Of a DNA stretch of 64,000 bases, positions 1 to 13,834 are shown piece after piece (within the stretch, counting starts at the first letter, position 1; each line of letters starts with the position of its first letter). The notes under the pieces are model-generated. The model was not told where the DNA came from. It made no database searches and worked only from the letters and a program-made list of their open reading frames with translations. The stretch covers positions 21,433,886-21,497,885 of the forward strand of contig NC_081138.1 of assembly GCF_958295425.1 (NCBI RefSeq), given 5' to 3'. Both the position numbers and the translations under genes were made by a program. Origin of the DNA: Solea solea (taxonomy: Eukaryota; Chordata; Actinopteri; Pleuronectiformes; Soleidae).

Positions 1-70
1 GAGCCGTGCGATACCCTGATGTGTCCAGTCTTTACCCAACGTGGGGAGGATGTGACCCAGAGTGTCAGAT
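1..70 (-). other. lpin1: lpin1 exon with LxxIL coactivator motif (partial)
   Basis: The exon begins after the acceptor at 71-72 and reads [15 protein letters not shown], then [12 protein letters not shown] is the LxxIL motif that lipin-1 uses to contact PPAR-alpha and PGC-1alpha (known for the family). The exon continues past the window edge. Confidence 0.92.
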
Positions 71-3000
71 CTGCAGCGTCACACACAAGAGAGGTAACAT
101 AAAAAAAACACATTTCCCACATCAATCACAATCCATTTAACACCAAAGCTCCATCTCCTGGTGAAAAGATGAACTTATCTTACCTGGTGATGGTTCCGTC
201 TATATCGGAGATGATGATCTTGTCATCCCAGTTCCAAAGATAGATGGTGCCATGGCAGCGGCAGGTGCCCTGGTACTGTGTGGTCACACTGAACACCACC
301 TCATTAGGACCTTCCTTCAGCTGCAGGCTTGCCTGTCAACACACAGACAACACACAGCATTACGTAGAAGGTTAGTGAGATTGCCATTACCATTAACTGT
401 CAACCCAGGATTAGGACAATGATGACATCATACACACACTCACACACCTCGTCCTTGACCCCACATAGGCATCGTTATAAACGCAGAGAACATAAGTGAA
501 TAAAGCGTCATTAAAGCACTTTTTAAAACCACATTTGCTCCACATTACATAAAAACAACAAACAATAAAATGCAGCGAGAGACAGTGTTTATGTTAGCAA
601 TGATTTACTGATGCACAATGCACTTCTGGCTCTGCTTTTCTCCCATGCAGAGATTCATGACCACAGTCTGGTCCAAATCCTAATTTATATCCATAAACTC
701 ACTTGCACTGCATGTTTATATTTGCATGTCCTAAAGAAACAACGTGAGAAAACGTACCAGCTGCTCTGATGTGAGCCGTAGAGTCTTCTTATAACAGATG
801 CTCCCAGAACTCATGAGGAGCTCTGACTGACAGGATCCTGACATCTGATTGGAGGACCTTTGGTCCTCGTCACTCGAGGACGACTCATCTTTCATTCTGA
901 AAGAAATCAAAGCGTCATATAAACTATGCATTATCAGTCTTATGTGGTTTGTTTTGCCCTTTCTTGATGCAGTTTTAATATTTTCCTGCTTTACAACCCT
1001 TGTTAAATGTGTTTGTAATTTTATTAGCACTGTGTATGTGTTTATTGCTTCTTATCAGTTTTAAACCTCTGCATTGTGTATATTACACTTTGTGTGTGTT
1101 TGTAAAGCACTTGATGAAAAGTGCTATACAAATAAATGTATTATCATTATTTTCATTATTATTTAGAAAGGGAAACAATGACAGGCGTGTGATGAATGTG
1201 AGGTTACTAAACCATCCCACTGTAACCCATGTTGGTTTCACAGCTGTAAATGCTGTAACTTTCCATGGTAACAGCAAGCTTCACCAATCAGAGACGTTGC
1301 TATCATATGATATATTGTGGGTACTGTAGTACGTCTTCAAATATTTGTCTTAATATGCAGTTTTAAGAAATTTTTTGTAGCTGTAGCATGTATCATAGTT
1401 TGACAGTTTTGTGGTAAATTGACAATATTAATCAATATTTCACTTCCAGAACCACACTCTTAAGCTCTGTGAGATGATGCTATGAATCTTGAGGAGAAAA
1501 TCAAGAATTCACCTGTTCACTGAGGCCATAGCGAGTGAGTTCCCTCCTTTGTCGTCTCCAGGATCTGACACTGATTCCTGAGGAGCACAAATGTCACAAC
1601 TCATGTCTCCCATCCTCTCTCACACATATGACTTTGCTGAATACTCTATGTACTCACGTCTAAGGACAATTTCACTGATGATATGTGAATACGTACTGAT
1701 TTGGAGTCACTGTTTCTGCTCCTCCATGAGAACCACCAGCGTCCTCCTTTCTTTGGCATCTTGTCCTTCATGATGTTCTCCACTGAGGCCTGAAGACAAC
1801 ATGCATATACAACTCAAAACTGACAGGAAAAAAACTCAAAAAATATATAAAACCTGCAATCAAATGAACCAAAAAACAAAAAAAAAAAAATTGTACAATC
1901 CGAAATGCAATGATAAACATAACAAAGAGAACATTTCAGACCACAGTGAACTCTCACAAAGTAAAAGTGGTTACAAGGACATGTCATGCAGACAAAGAGC
2001 AGGGGAGAAGGTGAGACATGCATTACAGGGAAAAACAAGCGGACAGGATGGCAAAGATGAAATTCAGACAAACGACAACGTTCATGCTCTGATTGACACA
2101 AAGGCAGGAAACATCATACAGGCTGAGAAGGGCTGGAGCCAAACAGACCGGGGAGGCAGTACGAGAAGAGGCCGAAAACAGAAAACGCGTAACTCAAACA
2201 CCAGCACTTAGTGCACATGAACATCGGATGGAAGGCGGGAGAAAATGTGTGAACGAAAGGGAAGAAAATAAGAAGGAGGACATAATTAAAGTGTTAGGAA
2301 AGCAGTTAGATTTGAAGAAGTATGGATTTCACTATGGTACAACACTGGCAGCTTTAGTATGAGCGTCCCTGTATTTAATAGCTGTTATTTTAGACTGTTC
2401 ATCCATTCATTCCATGTCAGCTTTGTTGGGTTAGTAGAAATTTATATTCCATATATTCTGTATAGCTGTGAATGCACTTTAGTTGGTAGCATTTGGTTAA
2501 ATTTGCAGATGAATAACAACAACATTAGTAATCGTATTAATCATAAATAATAATAAAAATACTATTAATAATAATAATGATTATAATAAAACATTAGTGC
2601 ACATAGTGCACAGGGGTGTGATGTAGGGGAGAGCAGAACACTAGACGCTTATCAGATACCACCTACAACACATAATAATAATATAATCAAATGATATATA
2701 ATATACAATAACACGATTATTTACAAAGATAATATTGTAAAATTGTTTTCATTTTGACGCTAACTAGGAGACAGACATCAAACGTCTCCTACATATTCCT
2801 TTAAACCCCCTCCCACCTCTTTCCTTCTTGTATTCTGCATCCCCTTCACTTCACCAGTCGTCTTACCTGTGGCAGGGGCTTCTGGTAGACCTGCATGGCC
2901 AACATGACAGGAGCCGCCGTGTTCCAGTTGTAGTATCTACATTATGTGGCAAAGAGAGAGCGAGAGAGAGCCTTAGGATCTATCATTTTAAAACACACAT

Positions 3001-6000
3001 CACGACCGAGATAACCTCAAGGCACTTTATAGAGACCATAAAAAATGTATTTCATAGCAGGAATTGTGACTGCAACACTGGAGCTATTCAAAGGAGCGGT
3101 TTGGAAGATATTTTATTGCTTTATTGTCAAAAGTTTGATGAAAATATTACACTGCCCTAATGTCTGTCAATGAAATTATGCCCTTAACCTATAAGCAAAC
3201 TTGGCTAAGATCTCTTAATACAGGGGCCTCAAACTCAAACAACCTAGGGGCCAATCAGTGTCCAGTCTGGTCATGAGGGGGCCAGAATCAACCAGCAAAG
3301 TTCATTGTTTCTACACTTCAATTAAACATGCAACAGTTTAATGACCAGAGTTATTAAATATAGTCATACATACTTGTTTCCTATCTTCACCACCAGGTTA
3401 GGGTCATCAATTAATGAAGGGTTTTCAGAGAACTGCTGGTAGGAAACTGCCCTTTCCTGGAACTGCTCTGTGTCAGGAGACACACACACACAAGGACACG
3501 GTTGTTAAACATAAATATTAAATAGCACTTTTAAAGGCGTAGCACATTGCAAAATAGTTTATTGTAAGTCTTAAGTTCCTTCATGCAGTGGATGATCTTT
3601 GGATCTTTTGGATGGATCTTTATCTACTATGTGTACAATCCTCTGTGTCCATCGTTTTTCACATTCATTATGTGCACTACACTTGTTACTACACATAGTA
3701 CTCCACTACATATAACTACTGAATTAACATTTTGCAAAGTGTTTTGTGTTTTTTTGTAGATTGCATGTGAGTCCCTTAAATCAACAATAACTGATGCACC
3801 AAAGTTAAACAGCAAGGACATCACTGGCCTACCTCTCGTGATCTCCCTGTTGTCAGTGAGTCCTCCACACAGAGAGATTGCGACATGCGCAAGGTCCCCT
3901 GACTGGTCGGAAAAACTGTCCACGCCACTGTCCATCCCACTGCTGCCCACTGACTGTGGGGACTGATTAGCACTCCGCACTCCCACCATCATCATGTCTG
4001 AGTCTCCTCTCACTGAGCTGCTGCCTCCATCACTGTGGAGAGAAACAAACACTGTCTGAGCACTGACGAGGGCCCTCACCATCACACATTCCCAGAGACT
4101 AGATCAGGAGCTACTTTTTTGTAGCCTTTTACTGAACATTTATGTGCATATGTTTCAAATAACATGAATTGACAGATTCAAAAGAAAATGTGTTATAAAA
4201 TGTGGTAGAAATGGCAGCATATGCAGCCAGAAACAAAATAGTATTAACAAATGTGTTCTTTATTTCATGTTAGATGTTTAAAAAGTGGGGCCCCATATTG
4301 ACAGACTAGGAAACACTGCTCATGATTACCACCAGAGTACCAAAACATACTTTTCCAGTACCTTTTGGGGAAGTAGAGAGCAGCCACTTCAGGCTGTAGC
4401 TCTGTTATATCATCCAGGTATATGCCATCAGCACCCAGGTGTTGGCTTCTCTTTTCTAATTCGGACAAGATTGCACATCAGTAGTTTAAATAATACATGC
4501 ATAGACATTTCATATTTCTATTGCTTACACATACCTTTCTTTTTGGATGGTGAATCAGTAATTTTTGTATTTCCATCTTCCTCCGCATGATCAGTTAGCA
4601 TCCTGGGAGACACTGAACAAACCCTTAGGCCCTCCATATCTGCACATGATGGCCCAGTGTTTTCAGTCAATGTCACTAAGGACAGAAAAGACAAAGCAGA
4701 AAGTCATGATATCAAATGTATTGGTCACAAAGGTCTACTGACGCACACAGTTACATGTTGACTATCACAGGACCATCACACAGAGACAAACCATTCACAC
4801 TCACATTCACATCCACAGTGTCCAATTATCCTCTGCATGTTTTTGGACTGTGGGGGAAAACCATGCGCACATGGGGAGAACATGCACACAGGAAGGCCCT
4901 CAGTCAAACAGAGCTTCTTACTGTGAGGCAACAGTGCTAGTCACTACCCCACCGTGTGTCCCTTCACACATACAGTCAAATTAAAATGCAGACATAGGGA
5001 GAAAAATGCTAACTCCACAAAGAAAGGCCCCAGATGAAACACTATTCAAACTGAGAACTGTCTTTAGTTACTAGTTTGCATGTTTTACTTTGGTCTCTCC
5101 TCAGATCATAAATCATTTCGATGATTTGATTGATGCAATAAATGAGAGAGTAATGACAAGTAAAGATTGCTAGAAACATTAATCCTAATGGGAGGCACAA
5201 ATCTAACAACACCAGCATGATATCCTCAATCGTTCAGGAGATACGTTTGCAAAATATGAACTTTCAAAAATGACCTCTGGAGGTCACTAAAGCACAGTTT
5301 CTGAGTTTTGTTTTTCATGTGCTTTGCACATTAGAATTAAATCAACATTAATACCTTGCTCCCCTCCAGTCTTAGCACTAAATCCGTCTCTGCCTCCATC
5401 TTTGCATTCCTCTTCATTCTTGCGTCCACCATGAGCAGTGCTCTCCCCTGGCAGGGAGGAATAAATGATAACAGAGGGTGGTCCACTGTCACTGATTGCT
5501 CTGAAGTGAGTGCTGGTTGACACTGGAATGGAGACTGTGTTGGCAGGAGCCTGCCTCTGGTGATAAGTCAGGAAATCTGGCTGTAAGTGACATGAAAAAA
5601 GACAGACAGACAATGATGTTTGAGTTCTTTTTTTTACATAAACACTCGCTGGCCACTTTACAAGGTACATTTGTTCAACCGCTACATGCAAACATGTAAT
5701 CCTTGAATCACTTTACAGCCACTCACAGTGCATTTAAGCATTGGTAAGGGGAGGCAGGTAAAGCTCAAAAGTACCTAAATTAACTATGTACTGTATGTAC
5801 GACATAAAATAAACAAGCCCTATTGTCTGTACAACAAATTACTTTTCTGTATAATTCTTATAATTTTGATAATTTTTATAATCAAAACCCCTGAATTTGC
5901 TCATTTCCTGTTCAAATACAGGGGACAAACGTGAGGTGTGGCAGCGGCGAGCCTCACCTCAGACTGTGCTGTCCCTCACACACTGGGTTGATGCATGAGT

Positions 6001-9000
6001 GCCTGTTGCTGTCTTTCTATTATGCTGCCAATATAAAGTTTGCAGACTTGTTCATACTGTGTTTGTGTGTGTGTGTGTGATACCTGGGCAGCTTGCGGCA
6101 GCTCTCCCCACGTCCACAGCATTTCAGGGTTTTCTTTATTCTGATTATGCAGCTCTGAGTCGCTCTTTGGTGTCGATGACTGTGAATCATCAGGGCTGAG
6201 AGAGAAAAGTTATACAATCTGAATTATTCCCATGCAAGTTCTACTCTAATGTACTGTAAGTGACCTATAATAAAGCAGAAATCCTAATATCAAAAATTCA
6301 GTACTGAGGAAGATTAAAACTAGAGGTGATACCTAACATGAGAGGAGAGGTGAGAAGTCTGCTGAGGACAAGAAATGGACAGACCACAGGGTGAAGGGAT
6401 GGAGAGAGTGTCCTTTGTCAATCTACTACAGGAAGATAACAAAAAGACAGAAAGTAGACACAAACAGAAACAAACAACACAGAGAAGGGAAATGAGAGTG
6501 AGAAACAGAGAATCATGGTTATTATTCGCTCATTATCATGATGAGACAAGTATCAACAGTGATTTAAACAGATAAGACAAGACAGCTAAAGAGATCAGTA
6601 CTGTATATACTTATTTTTGTGTTTTATGTGCCAACATTACCTCTGTGAGTGTGACCAATCTGTGCCGGGGTGAGCGTGTGTCATGGCTTTTGTCCCCTGG
6701 TCACCGTACATAGACCTGACAACAAACAGAAATCAAACACACACACATGCATTTAGAAACTCTCCTGAAACATCATTCATCAGACTGTTAAAAACTAGCG
6801 TAAATTATCCCGCAAAGCCCCAACATGAAACAGTCACATATTTGTCATGATTTTAAGGGTCGCAGGAATGTTCCCGTCATCATCTAATGAGCCTAAAAAG
6901 CTTGGAACTGTTCAGCGAGGACAGCAGTTTGAGACATTATTTCACAGTGACAGAGATCACTGTGGGAACAGGACAAATCTCTGGCGCATGTCCAGAACAC
7001 AAGCGCCACACAGATAAACACAAACATGTTCACACATGCAGACTCATGGAAGTAATAATGGTTTTACAGGACTTAAAAGTATATTGTTTGATACCAGGAA
7101 TTATAATTACAGGTCTTTTGATCATACATGTTTATGTCTCATCCTTGCCTCTTAATAAAAAAATAAAAGCAACAATCCTAACATTAGTAAGAGATAATGA
7201 TATTTAGGTGTACATGTAAATGTGATATTTGTGTTATTTTATATTGATTGGACAGAGAGCCTCTATTCCACAGTATTAGTTTTCAACAACCTCAGAATGA
7301 GACTCGACAATCACTTTAGTGATCAGTCTGGACAGTCATGTTGAGACAATGTGAACATTAACATAGTGTTCTCAGTTTATAACGCTTTCCCAGTCTTTAG
7401 AATCCAGTGGTGCAAATGCACAATGCAACACACACACACACACACACACACATGTTCACAAGGCTATTCTTTTAAGGACTTGCATTGACTTCTGTTCACT
7501 TGGCCAGCCTAACCAAAGCCTTACTCCTAATTTTAAAGAGAACCGGTCAATGTTATTATATATTAGTAACCAGTTCCTCAGAAATGATGGTTTTTGGTCT
7601 CCATGAGGACTACTGGTCCTGGCAAGGACAGTGTTTATGCCAGAAAATGTCCTCAAGAGGTAACAATTACAAGTACAAACACTTTTCATAAGCAACACTG
7701 CTGACACAGGTTGTTTATAACAGCAATGGACAACATTGACTGGAATTTTGTGAATGCTATTCCTCTCTGCCTCTCACTGAAAACCCACTCTCACAAACAC
7801 TAAACAAAACAACATGGAAAATAATAATTTAGTCAATGGATTGAAACCTTTGCAATGCTATGCTGTGTGTTTTTTACCATGAGTGAAACACGCACACACC
7901 TGCTGTCGTCAGCCTCTTTCTCATCATCCGAGCTCAAGTCAATTGTAAACATGTCCTCGTCCTCCGAGAACTCTTCCCCACTCTCCTCTCTCCTCCCTCC
8001 CCCGCCGCCTCCCTCTGGCCGTGCTTTCCTCCTCCTCTTCCTCCTCTTCTTGGTCGCCCCTCCGTCACTTTGCTGTGGCCCAAGGTTCTGGACAGGAAGT
8101 GAGGTGCAGGGTATGGTGTCTATGTGATGATGTGAGACATGGTTATAAAAACTGAGCACATTCACATTTTATTTTACAAATTCCATTTATTATTATTTTA
8201 CCATGAGGACCTACCATGGAGACGGGAACTGCGTCTGCCCAGCTGGGACTCCATTAACGCCTCCCCTGTAGACATGATGGGTGATGTTGCCAGGTAGGCT
8301 GGAACCACTTCCTGTCAACAGAGAAACAAGGGACTACTATTTGAGGTCTCTGCTAGAGCTTTTATACCAGAATTCGGGCTATAATTTCACTCAGAACCTT
8401 GGTGATCTGAGTAAAACAGTCTGCGTTCACACCAGTTAAGCAGCACCTAACTTCCACCCCCCCCTTAATTAAGGGGCGTTCAGAAGTGTTCCCTCTGTGT
8501 TTTCAGAAAGGACTACACATTCATCATTTTCTTTGCTATTTTCACTGGTATGTTGTCCTTCCTTCTTCCTCAAGTCTGCTTCCTATAGCTTACATTGACA
8601 CACACACTGATGGTGTAATAGTTTGTGAGGAAAAAACAAGTCTTTTTTGATTCCTACACGATTTTTAGTGTAAATGTGCCAGCCAGTTCAAAATTGTGCT
8701 TGGGACCCGGAACCGTTCCGGTGTGAAAGGCTTGTGTGTTAAAAAAAAAATCATGTCAAATATTGGTAGCAGTGAGCTATGTAAATACATGAGGTGTTAT
8801 TGACATTTCAAGAATAAACAATGATGTTCTATATCATGGACCAAAAACATGTTTTGTGAGGTCTCCTTAACCTTTGGCCACACAAATATAGCAGTAAATC
8901 TCTTAGTCTAAGTTAACGTATGTGCCAAATCTCTCAAAGACTCTCTCAAAAATGTTATTCATGTAAGATAATGGGTTTGCCAAGTTCTAAGCAATACATC

Positions 9001-12000
9001 CATGAGTTCAGGTGAACAGATCTGTACCAAATTTGAAAAAAAGAAAAAATCTTACAGGTGTTCTCAAGATATTGCATTAATGGGAAAGAAACAGACGGGC
9101 CGTCAAACTGAAAATATAATAAAATGCCTCTGATTTTCAGCTATTAACCAGTAGGAGACGCAGGGAATTTTTGTCTCACTATAGCTACTGCACCAGAAAG
9201 AGAACCCACTCCCCCCACCCCTCCTACACAGAGAGCAATAAGTAAGTAAGATAAAGAGATGATCCCAACAGTGCAGAGAGACACATTCTTTGCATTGCAC
9301 GTCATGACACAGGCCAACACATTACGATTCATTTGCAGGGAGAGGAAAAGGACGTGCATGATGCCAAGTCACAGCTCACCTGCTGTGCATTCACCACATG
9401 AAAACACGTTGTAATTCATGTTTATATTTAGATTTCCCTCTAAGCTATACTTCTATTTTTAGAGGGATGACATGATGTCATATATGAGACTTTAACACTG
9501 CAGTTAAACATCCCACGTCAGGTCTGCAGCGTAACTCCCAATGCAATTAGACAAATGATACATGGTCCACGACACATCTACACCTATTCTGTGATAATCA
9601 ATACATTGAAAGACAATTGTATAATTATACATCACGCTAACCTACAGTAGTGGCATCAGTTAATCAATACTGGCATGTTAAACTGTTGAGAATGCCATGG
9701 TTTTTAACTTCAAATATCTACTCTATACATATTTTGATTATTCACCTGTGTGTAATTGTTTATCACGAGTTAGGACAAAAAACCTACCTAAAAGACAAAA
9801 GTACCAGTATCAAAAGCAAGCCCATCATTTGTGTTTTTCTTTCAGGCGTCCCTGATGCTCTAGCCTTAAGATTAATGTCTGCTGGAACAAATGGTTAATG
9901 TGTCATGTGCGGGATCTGTTTGCCAAACACACAAGTCCCAACAAGCACTACACCCTGAGGAACAGAGAGGGAAGGGGGAGAGAAAGGGATCAGTTCAGGG
10001 ACTCGGCTCGATGACAAATAGTTCCAGAAAAATGTTGTTAATCTTTTTTTTTTTTCATTCAGATCAGTGAAATGAACATTAACGCATACCATTATAATTT
10101 GTGTCTCCTCCTGGCCTATACCGTTTGTCCAGCTCTCACTGTGTGTGGACGGTACACAGATTGGTGGCGGCCTAGTTTCTGACAGCAGACTGTGTGAGAC
10201 AGTGACTTTGACAGACCTAATAATAACCCTCTGGTGGTTTTCCAGTTTGTGGGAGAAGAACTATGATCGGGGACAAGATTTAACACAAACCCTCAACAGT
10301 TGAGCAGACAATAATGGACACAGTCCCAAAGAATTTGATAATCCCTCGTGTCTCTTTGAAATGAGAGTACACGAGAAGCCCTTTCCATATTCATTATAAC
10401 TGCACCTTCTATAGACTTTCTCAGATTAGGAATTACATGGATTGTTAGAGTTGATTACACTTATCATACATCCTAGGTCATTGCTAAAGAAAATGACAAA
10501 GAAAAAAGAAAGTGCAAACAGAAGTAAATGACCCAACATAATGATTGATTTTCTGCTACATCTGTACTGTATTTGTGCTGCTCACTGTCTCTTTTCTGCT
10601 GATTTATTTCCAGAAAAGTTAATTTCACCCGGGCCAACAGGATGCCACAAGAGACAGAGGTTCCTGTTCTTTGTTTTTGTTCAGCTTAAATTTCAGAGTC
10701 TATATTTGAAGTCATTTGTGCAAGCAGAGTCTGAGATAAACAAATAGTTTGCTTATTAGTCAAAAACAGACTGGTACTATTTTAATATTGCATTTAGATA
10801 TCTTTGTTTCTTCTTCTAACCCATTTCTTCTTATTATGTTCCCACGCATAAACTTTCTGCCTCAACCTTATAATTTGTGCTTACTTTTTGCCTATTGTAA
10901 ATTACAATTATGTGACAAAAAAGGCTGGATGTTACCCTGTACCAAAACCATCTAGATTAAAAACAATCATGGTATGTTTTTCTAACTTACTTTTATTATA
11001 CTTTGAGAGACTTAAAACTTGGATTAGTTTATGGTTGACATTTCCTTCCCCAAGACAAAAAATAGAGCAAGGGTGTTTAAAAGGCAAAGAGAGTGGTATG
11101 AATTAGAATGTCAGGGGAATAGTTGCTATGAATGCAGTTATAATCTCTCAACTTCAAAATATTTCTTGATTTTTAACCACATTACTTTTCCCAAATAGTA
11201 AAAAAAAAAGAGCCTAAATCCACAGCCGTATTTCATTATGTAAGACAAAGATTTTTTTTTGATGTTATTCAGGGTTTTAAACTAACATTTGTGGCTTGTT
11301 TTGAGTCAGCTGTTATTCTATGTTGTTTCTGGCTGTGACTCAGTGTTTCTGCTGCCAATTGAGGCCAATAGCAATCAATGAATAAAAATAGCAATATGTA
11401 TGAATAACTACAAACAACAAAGCAAGAGTTGAAAGCAAGTACTGTCTCTGGCTGTAAGACCTTTGTGTCATTATGTTCAGTACTATATTTGTTTACTGAC
11501 GCCCACTAATGACCCTGTCAGTCATATCTCACCAGCGTGTTCTCTGTCTCCTTGACGAAGAAGGCCTCTCCATTTTCTCCCAGTTTCATGTGCAAACTCA
11601 CTGGCTCGCCGTTGATCTCTATGTCCACCTGTAGGACAGATTAAAGGGACATTTAAAACCATTTTTGAAACAATATTTTGTCATAATATTCATTAACTTT
11701 TTATTTTTTATGAATTAATTATATCTCAAATCTATCCCTATCCAACAGACAGTTAAAAATGGTCAGTACTTTCAGCTCTGTTTATCAAATATCACATGTA
11801 AAGATTTTGCTGACTCTAAAGGTTGTATGAAGGTTTTAGAAAAGGAACGTTCGGGGAATGTTCTGGGAACCAAAATAGAACGTTCTCCAAAGGTTGTATG
11901 AAGGTTGTGAGAAAGTAACGTTCTGGGAACGTTCTGGAAAACGAATGTGCAACCAAAAACTAATGTTAGGGGAAGGTCAGGAAAACTTCCCATATCAATC

Positions 12001-12669
12001 ACAGAAGAACCTAGGGGGGAACCTTCAGGGAATGTTCCCACAACCAAAAGGTAACGTTCCCAGAGTTAGTTGGGTATGTACAGACTGTAAAATACTGTAA
12101 ATGTAAACAAAAATCAGCAAAACCATTTTAGCTTTTTGGGAGAACAGTTTGTCAAACAGCTGGAGAATTATGTCTTTGAAATGACTCAGCACAAATGTGT
12201 TAACAGCTTCATAAATGGTATTAAATGACTGTATCGGAATAATATTGATATCAGTAGATACTCAAGTTTTTGATATCGGTATCGGACACAATTTTTTTTT
12301 ATCATCCCATCCCATAACTGACACAGTCTCCAGGTTGAGGCTTTAGAACAGGTCATTTTTAAAGTATATTTTTAAACTTCTGTTTTCCAATATTTTCTTC
12401 AGGTAATGGGAATACTTTATGCGTCACTCATCTGTACCCACACATACACAGGACACGAGAGAGGAGCAAAAACTCACCACTTTCTCACGAGACCGCAGAA
12501 CACCCATCTTGCCGAAGCGGACGTGAAAGGGCGAGCAATGCAGGGAGCCATCGGGCTGCCGCACCACTATGACATCTATACATCCAGACAGCGTCGCAGG
12601 GTTGAGTCCTCTGTACAGCTCCTTGACTTGCACAAACACCTGTCCCGCCAACTGACCCACATAGTTCAT
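1..12669 (-). CDS. lpin1: lipin-1 phosphatidate phosphatase, 17 coding exons, 3' end cut by window edge
   Basis: Lipins are Mg2+-dependent phosphatidate phosphatases that make diacylglycerol at the ER; they also enter the nucleus as transcriptional coactivators. Exons (high to low): 12669-12478, 11628-11533, 8311-8215, 8119-7900, 6715-6641, 6195-6084, 5580-5355, 4675-4535, 4455-4362, 4032-3833, 3467-3374, 2936-2867, 1789-1697, 1577-1513, 896-758, 332-184, 70-1. All have AG/GT borders and phases agree, giving 711 codons so far (human lipin-1 is about 890). Visible in order: N-LIP domain starting [12 protein letters not shown]; basic nuclear localisation signal KKRRKRRRK; the stretch [35 protein letters not shown]; then the HAD-type catalytic DIDGT and the LGHIL motif. 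Identity as lpin1 rather than lpin2 or lpin3 rests on [11 protein letters not shown], on [19 protein letters not shown] text, and on the greb1 neighbour. The last part of C-LIP lies beyond position 1. Exon borders were read by eye. Confidence 0.96.
184..332 (-). other. lpin1: lpin1 catalytic exon with DIDGT (DxDxT) motif
   Basis: This exon encodes [17 protein letters not shown], then [26 protein letters not shown] is the DxDxT signature of the HAD-like phosphatase fold; the first aspartate is the nucleophile. Both aspartates are present, so the enzyme should be active. The donor lies after ATCACCAG at 184, and the Arg codon is completed in the next exon. Confidence 0.95.
3222..3330. mobile_element. 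fragment of hAT MITE related to 22550-22995
   Basis: CAGGGGCCTCAAACTCAAAC followed by CTAGGGGCCAATCAGTGTCC matches the left end of the 22.55 kb element. The right end was not found, so this is a fragment. Intronic in lpin1. Confidence 0.5.
4715..4965. repeat. teleost dispersed repeat (GCATGTTTTTGGACTGTGGG type)
   Basis: It contains CACACAGAGACAAACCATTC, GTGTCCAATTA, GCATGTTTTTGGACTGTGGG and CTTACTGTGAGGCAACAGTG. This is a familiar teleost interspersed repeat, also present at 15590-15770 and in part at 38055-38190. It lies in an lpin1 intron. Confidence 0.6.
7429..7452. repeat. (CA)n microsatellite
   Basis: Twelve CA units in an lpin1 intron. Confidence 0.95.
7450..7670. repeat. GTCCTCA-type dispersed repeat next to a CA tract
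   Basis: It starts right after (CA)n at 7429-7452 and contains GGCCAGCCTAACCAAAGCC, CTCCATGAGGAC, TACTGGTCCTGGCAAGGAC and GTTTATGCCAGAAAATGTCC. The last blocks are also found at 14545-14760. Intronic in lpin1. Confidence 0.5.
7900..8119 (-). other. lpin1: lpin1 exon with polybasic nuclear localisation signal
   Basis: The exon encodes a run of nine residues KKRRKRRRK, followed by a glycine stretch and the acidic serine-rich segment [15 protein letters not shown]. In lipin-1 the polybasic stretch directs nuclear entry and binds phosphatidate (known for the family). The phase joins CAT G at the preceding donor (8215) to AC ACC at 8119. A six-glycine run between the basic block and the acidic segment is not in my memory of the human protein and may be fish-specific. 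Confidence 0.9.
11820..12065. repeat. imperfect internal repeat with AACGTTC/GGGAACG core
   Basis: The segment repeats GGTTGTATGAAGGTT twice (around 11820 and 11890) and carries many AACGTTC, GGGAATGTTC and GGGAACGTTC words, several of them palindromic. This repeat type is familiar from teleost genomes. It lies in the intron between the two N-LIP exons and has no coding potential. Confidence 0.6.
12130..12317. repeat. dispersed repeat, copy 1
   Basis: It shares long near-identical stretches with 23827-24015, including TTATGTCTTTGAAATGACTC, AGCACAAATGTGTT, AATGACTGTATC and ATCGGACACAA, and it ends near CATCCCATCCC. This is probably a non-autonomous DNA transposon. No clear terminal repeats were defined by eye. 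Confidence 0.6.
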
Positions 12670-13834
12670 GGTCTGCAACTGGAGACAGACAGGGAGAAAT
12701 TGAAGGGGGTGGTCTCTTCTTCTTTTTATCTATCCATTAAATATAGTTTTCTTTAAATTATGCATCTCACATCAGCATGTAGAAAGACCTTTAATGGACC
12801 AGAAATGCTCCCTGTCTTCCCACTACATTAAAATACATTATTGCTCCACTGAGTCCCATCCATTAAAGCTCAGAGCGATCAATCTCAGGTTGAAGCATCC
12901 AAATAAAGTGAGAGTTTTCATATTTATGTTCTATATTCCTGGGGTGTTGCTGAACTTGTGCTGTATTTGAGTGTGCTTTTTTCTGCATTTGTACAAAAAA
13001 GTTTGTTTGTTTTCTAGGTGTGGCATTGGGCCAGTATTTCTGATCCACAGAATCTAATTCTCTCTGTTTAGAATGCCAAGCATGGAGGAAGGGACAGGAA
13101 AACACATTCATGAGGCTGAGAGACGGATGGTTCTTGACTCAGCGGGGAAACAAAGAGAGGTAGAGAGAACACATTTATTCTCCAAGAGAACTTAATAGGT
13201 ATACTATAGTTCCTCTTTTTTGCACAGCCTTTTACAGTAACTGTGTTACTCAGCCTTCTTTAATCTCATTAATAATATTTTTGGCAGACTGATGAGGAGG
13301 ATTTGATTACACCCTTCACTTCCTGTGAATCACAGTTTTGTTCTCTTCCACTGAAAACAATGTAATAAAAACTATAACAATAATGATGACAAGCACCTGT
13401 CTTCAGGTTCTGCGTGAAACGTTGTCATAACTTGTCTTGACTTACAACATAACACGGTATTAGACACTGTGACTAAGGTAATAAACACACGTTGCCCAGA
13501 CTGAGAATAACACCTACAGAAGCAGAGGTCACGTCTAATGTCTGCAAACTTCTTCTTCATAAGGTCAATGGACTAATGAAAACAAAAGCTTATTATTTGT
13601 TTTTGCAATTTGAGCTAACTTATCCTTTAATCCCTCAGTGTGACTTATTGTTTAAAGACTGGAGGCGGATTTGTTTGACAATGATTACATAACTAGATGA
13701 CCCTTTTGTTTTACTCGCACTCTCACTCCCTTATCTATTTATCTTCCGTCTCTAATAAAAACACACGGGTACATGCATGAGCACAGACCTGATATCACTG
13801 TCAACACAGGCCACGTGCACTGGGAACCATTCCC

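Larger units (their letters stand above)
11533..12678 (-). other. lpin1: lpin1 exons encoding the N-LIP domain
   Basis: Exons 12678-12478 and 11628-11533 encode the conserved N-terminal lipin domain, from MNYVGQ through [17 protein letters not shown] to DIEINGEPV and GENGEAFFV. The acceptor AG sits just before TTGCAGACC, which precedes the ATG at 12669. The nine bases before the ATG are in frame (Leu-Gln-Thr), so an upstream in-frame coding exon could extend the protein. The 850 bp intron between these exons holds the AACGTTC-type repeat and a second dispersed repeat. Confidence 0.93.

Noticed and set aside
2093..2362. Plus-strand open frame rich in Arg/Glu
   Set aside because: Lies in an lpin1 intron, with purine-rich composition and no homology recognised.
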